DNA of 32,675 nucleotides, taken from contig CABXRO010000012.1 in the NCBI GenBank assembly GCA_902514645.1, positions 1 through 32,675 on the forward strand, in the 5' to 3' direction. Made by a program: the position numbers and the translations under genes. Position 1 is the first letter of the stretch. Every line of letters starts with the position of its first letter. Origin of the DNA: an uncultured SAR86 cluster bacterium. GTDB taxonomy: Bacteria; Pseudomonadota; Gammaproteobacteria; Magnimaribacterales; AG-339-G14. Below are positions 17,760 through 25,134 of the stretch, piece after piece. The notes beneath the pieces were generated by a model. That model made no database searches and had not been told where the DNA came from. It was given only the letters and a program-made list of their open reading frames with translations.

Positions 17760-18386
17760 ATGAATTTTTTAGAAAAAAATGGATTAAAAATATTTACTTT
17801 TTTATTTTTAACTATTTTCTATTCTATCACTGCCAATACAAAGACGCTTTTGATTTTAGGAGATAGTATCTCTGCAGGTTATGGAATAAAAGAATCTGAT
17901 AATTGGGTTAGGTTAATGGAAACTTCAATTAACTCTCTTGGAACTGACTTAAACATAGTAAATTCTAGTGTCTCTGGCGATACTACAATTGGTGGTTTAT
18001 CAAGAATTCAAAGTGACTTAAAAGAATACAAACCCGATTTTGTCTTAATAGAGCTTGGGGGTAATGATGGAATGCGAGGCTATCCAATTGAAAATATTAA
18101 GTCTAATCTTCTAGAAATATCCGATGCCGTCATTGAAGCAAATGCTATTCCTTTGATCATGCAAATTAGAATTCCTCCAAATTTCGGAAAAAGATATGTT
18201 GCCGCTTTTGAAAGCATATACTCTCAGATAGCAGAAGAAAAAAATCTTGTAACGCTATCGTTTTTATTGGAAAAGGTTGCTTTGGATGAAAACTTGATGC
18301 AACCAGATGGGATTCATCCTAATACCAAAGCTCAGCCAATAATTGCCAATCAAGTGCAAGAGGAAATTTTAAGGATCATCAAATAA
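17760..18386 (+). CDS. tesA: Periplasmic GDSL esterase TesA (thioesterase I / lysophospholipase L1)
   Basis: 208 residues from the ATG at 17760 (track start 17706 is a TTG deep in divergent ybbA). A signal peptide, KIFTFLFLTIFYSITAN, implies periplasmic location. SGNH-hydrolase blocks are all present: block I ILGDSISAGYG with Ser36, block II SSVSGDTTIGGL with Gly, block III IELGGNDGMRG with Asn, and block V QPDGIHPN with Asp and His. This matches E. coli TesA, a multifunctional acyl-CoA thioesterase, lysophospholipase and arylesterase. It is divergent from ybbAP, a linkage conserved in Gammaproteobacteria, and converges on a TonB receptor across a symmetric palindrome. Confidence 0.94.
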   Translation: MNFLEKNGLKIFTFLFLTIFYSITANTKTLLILGDSISAGYGIKESDNWVRLMETSINSLGTDLNIVNSSVSGDTTIGGLSRIQSDLKEYKPDFVLIELGGNDGMRGYPIENIKSNLLEISDAVIEANAIPLIMQIRIPPNFGKRYVAAFESIYSQIAEEKNLVTLSFLLEKVALDENLMQPDGIHPNTKAQPIIANQVQEEILRIIK

Positions 18387-18411
18387 ATAATTCTTGAATC
18401 AAGAATTATTT
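18385..18411. terminator. Bidirectional palindromic hairpin between tesA and the TonB receptor
   Basis: 13-nt arms (AAATAATTCTTGA and its exact complement) surround a single central base, forming a near-perfect 27-bp palindrome between two converging stop codons. The stem is AT-rich and the U-rich flanks are within the arms, so it can terminate from either side. Symmetric binding by a protein cannot be excluded. Confidence 0.6.
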
Positions 18412-21400
18412 ATTGCATTTTGTAATTAAAACCAACCTTGATAAATCGTCCCAAAGGATTATGAGTATTAGGGTCATAACTCATGTCCCAAAAAACAAAT
18501 GGAGGTTTTTTATCGGTTAAGTTGTAAACCGAAACAGAAAAATCAAAAGCTTTATCCCAACTATAAGTATAAGTCGCATCTAAAGTTGTATGAGAAGCAA
18601 TATCTACGCCAACTCTTTCATCTTTATAGGAAGAGATATAATTTACAGCTCCATAAAAGTTATGCTTGCTAGTTTTGTAATTTATAAAACCTTTTGCTTT
18701 TGTATTTGGCATTGAGCGGCAACTATTAGATATATTGAAGAAGCCGTTGCAAGATAATGGATCTACGACTTGAACACCATTTTTGGAGTAAGCAGCTACC
18801 TTATAGTCAATTATATAAGCTGCTTCCAGACCTGTTGAAATAGTACCAGCTCTGTAATCATCCTCAAACTTAACAAAAATGTCCAAACCATCTGTCTCAG
18901 TTTTTGGACCGTTTACAAATAAAGTAGTAATTCTGTTGATTTCTGAAGCATCAAAAGTTCCATCATTTATGCCACCAGGACCAAACACTTGTGTTCTTAC
19001 AGCTGTCCTAAGGTCACCTCCAGCAGCATAAGCAGCTGCAAGTTTCGGAGCACTCTCTACAATGATTGGATTATCGAAAACAAAATTATAATAATCAAAA
19101 GTTGCTTGCCAGTTATCGGTACCAAAATCTGTGATTAAGCCTAGGTTGAATGTTGTTGCCTCTTCAGGATCTAAATTTGTATTCCCCGTTTTATCCACTG
19201 CTTTGAAAGCACCAGTCGGACCAATAAACTCTAATTCCGTATACCTTTTATTCCAGACTTCATCTGGGTGGGGCGCTCGAAATGTAGTTTGACCAGTAAA
19301 CCTGATCGTCAGGTCATCTGTTGCAATCCATCGCATGACAATCTTGGGATCTAATGAATTTACTTTATCGTAATCTTCGTATCTAAGTGCCAACTGCAAA
19401 TCAAAATTATCAAGCACAGGCAGAGCAAATTCAGCAAACAAAGAATCTATTTTTTGGTTGTCGTCTCTACCAAAAGTTGGAGGTAAAAACATGAACAGGC
19501 CAGTGGGATTATTGTTTAAACAATTTTCTCTTGCAGTCGTATTTGCGTTTAATGATGGCAGGTTACAAGGATGCAAGTTCCCATCAAAAATATTTTGCTG
19601 AGCATTATATGAATTCAGTCCAGGTAAGGCAGGAGAGGATTGTTTGATATTGTAACCACGTCTTTCATAACCAAATGCCCAAGCACCATTTCCTCCGGAA
19701 AAATTTCCTAAAAATCCCTGTAGGGTGAAATCTAAAGTCAACAAAGTAGACTCAGCGTCAACTCTTCCTGTATCAACCATCCATGATAAAAGCTCTTTGG
19801 AGTTAGCAAAATTAGAATCGTAATTCGGGTTAAGTCCCACTCGATCTCCAATAACAGTTCCAACTTGATTATCATTTGTAAGACTATTTTGATTATCAAA
19901 AAAAGCCTGCTGAGCTTGTTCAACAGCATTGGAAAAGACATTTAAAAACTCACATCCATTAGGCCTATTATCAGATGCGATATCAGCAATTATTGTATTA
20001 TTCCCATCTGATAAAGTTGGGATGGGATCATTGTTATTTGCGTTTCCAAAATCAGTAATTATATAACCACAATTTGGACCACCATAGCCAAATAATGCAG
20101 CTGTGTATTTATGCGCTTGCGTATCGGAAAAGGTAATCGCACTTTCAGACATTGAATAATTAAGACCAGCCGAATAATCGATTTTTGAATTCAGTTTTCC
20201 TTCGAAATCAAAGGCGAACCTATAGGTATCGTATTTTCTCATCTCAACTTGGGCACCATTTACGTTTCCATTTGGGTTACCCGATGCCGCAAAAGGTCGC
20301 GTTCTCATTCTGTGATATGAAGCTGGATTAGTGCCGTCAGCCCCTGTAAATTCAACGTTATCCATCAGACCTTCGAAAGCAGGAAATTGTGCAAATAGTC
20401 TTTGTAGCCCTGGATGGATGTTTGGTACGTAACTTGAGTTGGGATCATTTGGTGGATAAGCAGGAGAGGTTGCATAACGAGGCACATCCGTTTTGCCATA
20501 TGCAAATTCGATATGAAAATCATGTTCATCCACTGATCCATTGAATTCAACCCAAAGTTGAGAGTTTGTTTGTCTTTCTTGAACGTTATCGAAATAAGCA
20601 TAATTGAAGCGGCATTTGCCTGCGTAACCCAATAAGTCAATGGAGCTAGCGCCATTTACACTATCCGTATAACTAAAATTTTGATCACTTGTGGTTGTAT
20701 GGTATCCACCTGCAGCGTTACATCCTGGATCGCCGAGCTCGGCATGAGAAGTAGAGTTATTTAAAGGCATAATAAAAGTTCCAGGATTTCCAATCGAAGA
20801 CCAACCTCCATAAGGATTTTGACTGACACTTTTTTTGGTAAAGTCAGTATTTTTCGAGAAGAAATCAGGTTTGTGTTGTTGCCCAAGCGATAATAGAAAA
20901 TTTGTCCCGTCATCAAGCTCGCTTCCATAGGTTATAGAAAACTCTTTTGCTTGATTTTCTGCACCGGGCATTCCTTTCGCAGCGATATTTACTTTTAAAC
21001 CTTCAAAGTTTGAATCGGTAATAAAATTTACCACTCCAGCAATAGCATCCGAACCATAAGTGGCTGCAGCTCCTTCCTTAAGAATCTCAATTCTATTTAG
21101 TGCTGCCATGGGTAAATCGTGAAGGTTTACCGATCTTCCTGCACCAGTCCTAGAAGGCACTGTTACTTGTCTTTTCCCATTTATCAAAACCAAAGTCCTG
21201 TTGGTGCCTAAACCTCTTAAATTAATATTTGCGATCCCTTCGGCTTGGTTTGCGCCAAACTGATTGGCTTCGCCGTCCATACCAGAACTTCCAGGAACCA
21301 TTTTTATGAGTTCCACAATATTTAAGTTTCCTTGAGCTGAAATCTCTTCTGCACTGAAGGTAGAAATTGGAGAACCCGTATCAATTGGGGTCCCTTTAAT

Positions 21401-21520
21401 TAAAGATCCGATCACAGTAACTTGTTCATCTTGAGCCAGATTGAAACCAGAAAACCAAGCAATAGTTAATCCCCATAAAATCAGTTTTTTATAAGACTTA
21501 CTTTTATTCAATAACAACAT
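18410..21520 (-). CDS. TonB-dependent outer-membrane receptor, large
   Basis: 1036 residues. The hydrophobic leader (ILWGLTIAWFSGFNLAQ) is followed by DEQVTVIGS, a TonB-box-like stretch. The plug domain contains PISTFSAEEISAQG, NINLRGLGTNRTLVLINGKR and EILKEGAAATYGSDAIAGVVNF. The remainder is a long beta-barrel with alternating aromatic strands, ending GFNYKMQ. The last residue is not the usual Phe. It would import a ligand across the outer membrane using TonB/ExbBD energy. The divergent gene is an iron-binding protein and a Fur-box-like site lies between them, so iron or a siderophore is a reasonable inferred ligand, though this subfamily often takes other substrates. Confidence 0.9.
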   Translation of the reverse strand: MLLLNKSKSYKKLILWGLTIAWFSGFNLAQDEQVTVIGSLIKGTPIDTGSPISTFSAEEISAQGNLNIVELIKMVPGSSGMDGEANQFGANQAEGIANINLRGLGTNRTLVLINGKRQVTVPSRTGAGRSVNLHDLPMAALNRIEILKEGAAATYGSDAIAGVVNFITDSNFEGLKVNIAAKGMPGAENQAKEFSITYGSELDDGTNFLLSLGQQHKPDFFSKNTDFTKKSVSQNPYGGWSSIGNPGTFIMPLNNSTSHAELGDPGCNAAGGYHTTTSDQNFSYTDSVNGASSIDLLGYAGKCRFNYAYFDNVQERQTNSQLWVEFNGSVDEHDFHIEFAYGKTDVPRYATSPAYPPNDPNSSYVPNIHPGLQRLFAQFPAFEGLMDNVEFTGADGTNPASYHRMRTRPFAASGNPNGNVNGAQVEMRKYDTYRFAFDFEGKLNSKIDYSAGLNYSMSESAITFSDTQAHKYTAALFGYGGPNCGYIITDFGNANNNDPIPTLSDGNNTIIADIASDNRPNGCEFLNVFSNAVEQAQQAFFDNQNSLTNDNQVGTVIGDRVGLNPNYDSNFANSKELLSWMVDTGRVDAESTLLTLDFTLQGFLGNFSGGNGAWAFGYERRGYNIKQSSPALPGLNSYNAQQNIFDGNLHPCNLPSLNANTTARENCLNNNPTGLFMFLPPTFGRDDNQKIDSLFAEFALPVLDNFDLQLALRYEDYDKVNSLDPKIVMRWIATDDLTIRFTGQTTFRAPHPDEVWNKRYTELEFIGPTGAFKAVDKTGNTNLDPEEATTFNLGLITDFGTDNWQATFDYYNFVFDNPIIVESAPKLAAAYAAGGDLRTAVRTQVFGPGGINDGTFDASEINRITTLFVNGPKTETDGLDIFVKFEDDYRAGTISTGLEAAYIIDYKVAAYSKNGVQVVDPLSCNGFFNISNSCRSMPNTKAKGFINYKTSKHNFYGAVNYISSYKDERVGVDIASHTTLDATYTYSWDKAFDFSVSVYNLTDKKPPFVFWDMSYDPNTHNPLGRFIKVGFNYKMQ

Positions 21521-21609
21521 AAAGACAAAATTATACTAACTCAAAATTCATTTCAAGGTAGAGAATTCAAGCATGCTTATAAATATAATTTTTTATGCCT
21601 TGATATATT

Positions 21610-21628
21610 AATGAGAATGATTATCATC
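21610..21628. promoter_or_regulatory. Fur box between TonB receptor and iron ABC operon
   Basis: AATGAGAATGATTATCATC resembles the 19-bp Fur consensus (GATAATGATAATCATTATC when shifted) and a common Fur-site form. It sits in the 145-bp divergent region, 38 nt before the iron-binding-protein ATG and about 90 nt before the receptor ATG. It could repress both in iron-replete cells. Clear -10/-35 pairs were not found here. Confidence 0.7.
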
Positions 21629-21665
21629 TAGAATCGATGTTCAAATATTAAATTTATAAAACTTT

Positions 21666-22694
21666 ATGAGACTAAAAGACATTCATCCATTTTTAATTAT
21701 TTTAGCAATCCTCTCGGGTTCTGCTTTTTCTAAAGAAGTAAATATTTATACTTCTAGACATTATGATTCAGACACCATTCTTTATGAGAATTTCACGGAA
21801 GAAACTGGAATCAAAGTAAATATAATTTCATCCAAAAGTAAGGCTTTACTGGAGAGGTTAAGATCTGAGGGAGAAAACTCTCCTGCAGATATTTTTATTA
21901 CAGTTGATGCTGGAAACCTTTGGAAGGCGCAAGAATATGGATTGTTTAGAAAGATAAATTCTAAAAAAATTGATTCAATCGTACCAAAAAATTTACGAGG
22001 AAAAAATAATGAGTGGACTGCTTTGGCTAAAAGAGCAAGGGTTCTTTTCTATAGTCCAAAAAAATACTCCTCCGATGATCTAAAGGATCTGAGCTACGAA
22101 GATTTGAGTTCTTCAAAATGGGAAAAAAAACTCTCAATCAGGAGTTCTAACAATCTTTACAATCAATCCTTAGTAGCTTCAATGATTGCCAAATACGGAG
22201 AGCGTTTTACTGAAGAATGGGCAAAGGGTCTGGTAAATAATTTCGCTCGCAAACCACAAGGAAATGACAGAGCTCAAATTATTGCAGTAGCTAACGACGA
22301 AGCAGATCTAGCGATTGCTAATAGTTATTATTTGGGTCTCATGCTTTCTGGCAAGAAAGGTGAAAAACAGTTAAGTGCCGCTAAAAAAGTAAAGATTCTC
22401 TTTCCGTCACAAAATAAAGCTGGAGCGCATATAAATATTAGTGGCGCAGGGATTATTAAATCTTCAAAAAATTACAATAACGCAATCAAATTTTTGGAAT
22501 TTATGCTTTCAGAAACAGCTCAAAAACATTTGGTTGAAAATACCTATGAATATCCAATTAACAAAAACGTAAAGCCTAGCGATTTAATATCTCAATTTGG
22601 GCTAAATTTCAAAGAGGATGTTACAGACGTTTATAAGTATGGGGAATTTAATTCAGCAGCAGTAAAGCTAATGGATAGAGTTGGCTGGCAATAA
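21666..22694 (+). CDS. Ferric iron ABC transporter substrate-binding protein (FutA/FbpA type)
   Basis: 342 residues with a signal peptide (FLIILAILSGSAFSK). The family start NIYTSRHYDSDTILYENFTEE and the block LERLRSEGENSPADIFITVDAGNLWKA match FutA/IdiA proteins. The SRHYDSD tyrosine and the later NSYYLGLM pair are positions used for ferric iron coordination in the family. The periplasmic protein hands Fe(III) to the permease encoded 41 nt downstream. It diverges from the large TonB receptor and a Fur-box-like site lies in front. Order of genes (binding protein, permease, ATPase) is the standard fbpABC order. Confidence 0.93.
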   Translation: MRLKDIHPFLIILAILSGSAFSKEVNIYTSRHYDSDTILYENFTEETGIKVNIISSKSKALLERLRSEGENSPADIFITVDAGNLWKAQEYGLFRKINSKKIDSIVPKNLRGKNNEWTALAKRARVLFYSPKKYSSDDLKDLSYEDLSSSKWEKKLSIRSSNNLYNQSLVASMIAKYGERFTEEWAKGLVNNFARKPQGNDRAQIIAVANDEADLAIANSYYLGLMLSGKKGEKQLSAAKKVKILFPSQNKAGAHINISGAGIIKSSKNYNNAIKFLEFMLSETAQKHLVENTYEYPINKNVKPSDLISQFGLNFKEDVTDVYKYGEFNSAAVKLMDRVGWQ

Positions 22695-22735
22695 GAAATT
22701 TTTGAAATTTATCCTTATGCCTTCAAAATAGGCAG

Positions 22736-24367
22736 ATGAGCCTAATTAATTTTTCTTTAAAAAGCTTATGGCAGCCCTTAATAATAATTTTTGTGCTAAT
22801 TCTTTTAGCTCCGATTTTCTTTATCTTAATCAGCTTATTTGGCGAATATAATGCAAACTGGAATCACTTATATAATTACGTCCTTTCCAAGTACCTTCTA
22901 AATTCATTCTTTCTAATTTTAGGAGTTTCCATGTTGTCTACTGTTTTAGGAGTAGGCTCGGCTTGGCTAATAACAAATTATAATTTCATGAACAAAGCTT
23001 GGCTTGAATGGGCTATTATTTTACCTTTAGCGGTTCCGCCATATATTTTGGCTTACACTTTTACTGGGCTTTTTGATTCATATGGAACGTTAAACGAAAT
23101 TATAAAAAATATATTTGATACTAAAGATAATTACATATTCTTTCCAAGTGTTAGGAACATATACGGAGCAATAATAGTTTTTTCTTTTACGCTTTATCCT
23201 TACATTTATCTCACAACTAGAATGGCATTTTTAAACCAATCTAGAAGTCTTATGGAAGCAGGAAAATTATTAGGTTTTAACTCTTGGTCGTTATTTTATA
23301 AATTAGCTGTTCCACTAACTAGGCCTGCCTTAATTGCTGGGCTTGCTTTGGTTATCATGGAGACTATTTCTGATTTTGGAGCAGTGGAGCATTTCGCAGT
23401 TCAAACTTTCACTATTGGAATTTTTAGAACTTGGTTTGGTATGTATGATTTAAATACCGCGATGCAGCTTTCTAGCTTATTGTTAATTTTTATTGCTTTT
23501 TTTGTTGTTTTGGAAAGATCAGAACGAAACAAGATGTCCTATACCTATGCTAATTCAACCTTCAAGAAAACAGACTCAAAGAATCTCAAGGGCTTAAGAA
23601 GCTTTTATGCTTTTTTATTTTGCTTCACACCTCTTTTTATTGGTTTCATTTTACCGATCATTGAATTAACTAATTGGGCGATTTTTTTTCCTTCAGAAAA
23701 CTTTTTCTCAGAAAATGTAATCCATAGTTTTTTCAATACCATTTGGTTGGGCATAACAGCTGGGATAATTTGCACAATGTTTGCCTTATTTATAAATTTT
23801 TTAAAAAGATTTGATGACTCCCTCTTTTTAAGATCTTCAAGTCAGTTCCTTGCGTTGGGATATGCTTTACCAGGACTTGTTCTAGCGGTTGGAATTATTC
23901 AATTTTTTTCATTCCTGGATTATTATTTCGTTAGCTACTTTCTGAAAATTTCTATAGTTGGATCTGTAATAGGGTTAATAGTTGCTTACACGATAAAAGC
24001 TTATGCGTTAGCCAACAACACCATTGAATCGGGATTTCAAAGAATAAGTAGTTCAATTGACGATGTGTCATTGAGTTTAAATGGATCTAAATTTTCAATT
24101 TTCTATAAAATTCATATACCTCTATTGAAAACAAGTATTCTTACTAGTTTATTACTAGTCATTTCAGAAGTGATTAAGGAATTACCTGCTACTCTAATTC
24201 TAAGGCCCTTTAACTTCGATACTTTGGCAGTCTCAACATATATATATGCCTCTGAAGAAAGAATGTATGAAGCAGCTAGTCCAGCAATGTTGATTGTTTT
24301 AATTGGCTTGATTCCAATATTCTTTTTATCGCGCATAATCAGAGACTCTAGACCAGGCAAAACATGA
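22736..24367 (+). CDS. Ferric iron ABC transporter permease (FbpB type)
   Basis: 543 residues and about twelve helices, arranged as two fused BPD permease halves as in FbpB. The first half shows LPLAVPPYILAYTFTGLF and the EAA loop region SLMEAGKLLGFNSWSLFYKLAVP. The second half has YALPGLVLAVGIIQF and SSIDDVSLSLNGSKFSIFYKIH, a second coupling loop. It moves iron across the inner membrane with the ATPase encoded next. The stop overlaps the ATPase start by 4 nt (ATGA). The gene sits inside the presumptively Fur-controlled operon begun at 21666. Confidence 0.92.
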   Translation: MSLINFSLKSLWQPLIIIFVLILLAPIFFILISLFGEYNANWNHLYNYVLSKYLLNSFFLILGVSMLSTVLGVGSAWLITNYNFMNKAWLEWAIILPLAVPPYILAYTFTGLFDSYGTLNEIIKNIFDTKDNYIFFPSVRNIYGAIIVFSFTLYPYIYLTTRMAFLNQSRSLMEAGKLLGFNSWSLFYKLAVPLTRPALIAGLALVIMETISDFGAVEHFAVQTFTIGIFRTWFGMYDLNTAMQLSSLLLIFIAFFVVLERSERNKMSYTYANSTFKKTDSKNLKGLRSFYAFLFCFTPLFIGFILPIIELTNWAIFFPSENFFSENVIHSFFNTIWLGITAGIICTMFALFINFLKRFDDSLFLRSSSQFLALGYALPGLVLAVGIIQFFSFLDYYFVSYFLKISIVGSVIGLIVAYTIKAYALANNTIESGFQRISSSIDDVSLSLNGSKFSIFYKIHIPLLKTSILTSLLLVISEVIKELPATLILRPFNFDTLAVSTYIYASEERMYEAASPAMLIVLIGLIPIFFLSRIIRDSRPGKT

Positions 24368-25029
24368 AGAAGGAAATTCTTACTATTAAAAAACTATTTT
24401 TTGAATTCAAAAAAGATAATGAAATTTTAACTGATATAAGTTTCGAATTAGCCGAAGGAGAAATTTTAGGAATCTTGGGGCCGTCTGGTATCGGTAAGAG
24501 TTCTCTCTTAAGACTGATTGCTGGATTAGAAAAACCAAAGAGCGGTGAAATTTTGTATTACGGCCAGATTTTAAGTAATAAAGATATTTTTATCCAGCCG
24601 CATCAAAGAGGCATTGGTTTTGTATTTCAAGAAAAAGTTTTATTTCCCCATTTAAATTCTTTAGAAAATGTGAAGTTTGGAGTTAAGGGGAATAAAATTG
24701 AAAAGGAAGCACAAGCTAAAAAATACTTGGGATTGCTTAAAGCTGAAAAGTTTGAACAATCTTACCCAAATTCCCTTTCCGGTGGAGAGCAACAAAGGGT
24801 TGCCATCGCAAGAGCCTTAGCACCTGAGCCAAAAACAGTTCTATTGGATGAGCCGTTTAGTTCTTTAGATATCGATTTAAGAAAAGATTTACGCAATGAT
24901 GCTAAAGATTTATTCAAAAAAACCAATACTTCTTGCATTATTGTTACCCACGAACTTGAAGAGGCGAGAGTATTTTGCGATCGCATCCTTAGATTAGAGA
25001 AAGGCTCAATTAAGGAAGTTACCATTTGA
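24364..25029 (+). CDS. Ferric iron ABC transporter ATPase (FbpC type, short form)
   Basis: 221 residues with Walker A GPSGIGKSSL, Q-loop VFQEKVLFPHL, signature SGGEQQRVAIARAL, Walker B TVLLDEPFSSLD and the His switch VTHELEEA. It couples ATP hydrolysis to the iron permease. FbpC proteins are often about 350 residues with a C-terminal regulatory OB-fold; this one ends directly after the nucleotide-binding domain, so metal-dependent feedback through that domain is presumably absent. It overlaps the permease stop by 4 nt. Forty nucleotides after the stop, the promoter and Fur sites of the next receptor begin. Confidence 0.9.
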   Translation: MKKEILTIKKLFFEFKKDNEILTDISFELAEGEILGILGPSGIGKSSLLRLIAGLEKPKSGEILYYGQILSNKDIFIQPHQRGIGFVFQEKVLFPHLNSLENVKFGVKGNKIEKEAQAKKYLGLLKAEKFEQSYPNSLSGGEQQRVAIARALAPEPKTVLLDEPFSSLDIDLRKDLRNDAKDLFKKTNTSCIIVTHELEEARVFCDRILRLEKGSIKEVTI

Positions 25030-25052
25030 TTCTTTCTTTATAACCAAATAAA

Positions 25053-25071
25053 AATAATAATCATTCTCATT
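25053..25071. promoter_or_regulatory. Fur box 1 upstream of the Fiu-like receptor
   Basis: AATAATAATCATTCTCATT matches the palindrome of the neighbouring Fur site at 17 of 19 positions. It ends on the first two bases of the -35 TTGACA. Nine bases separate it from the second box, so the pair could bind Fur dimers side by side. Confidence 0.7.
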
Positions 25072-25098
25072 GACATACTAAATGATAATCATTATCAT
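25070..25098 (+). promoter_or_regulatory. Sigma-70 promoter of the Fiu-like receptor
   Basis: A perfect -35 TTGACA (25070-25075) is followed at 17 bp by TATCAT (25093-25098, 5 of 6). The Fur box at 25081-25099 covers the -10 and the 25053 box abuts the -35, so bound Fur would block polymerase. The inferred leader is about 30 nt and includes the AGGAG site before the ATG at 25135. Confidence 0.75.
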
Positions 25099-25099
25099 T
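25081..25099. promoter_or_regulatory. Fur box 2 upstream of the Fiu-like receptor
   Basis: AATGATAATCATTATCATT is a perfect palindrome apart from its central base and fits the Fur consensus core. It overlaps the promoter's -10 element. Repression by iron-loaded Fur is the straightforward reading. Confidence 0.85.
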
Positions 25100-25134
25100 T
25101 GCCCAACAATCTTATACAAAAGGAGACTTTTCCT

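Noticed and set aside
21569-21578. AAGCATGCTT palindrome as an operator
   Set aside because: Ten AT/GC-balanced bases occur by chance often; no matching copy was found in the window's other control regions.
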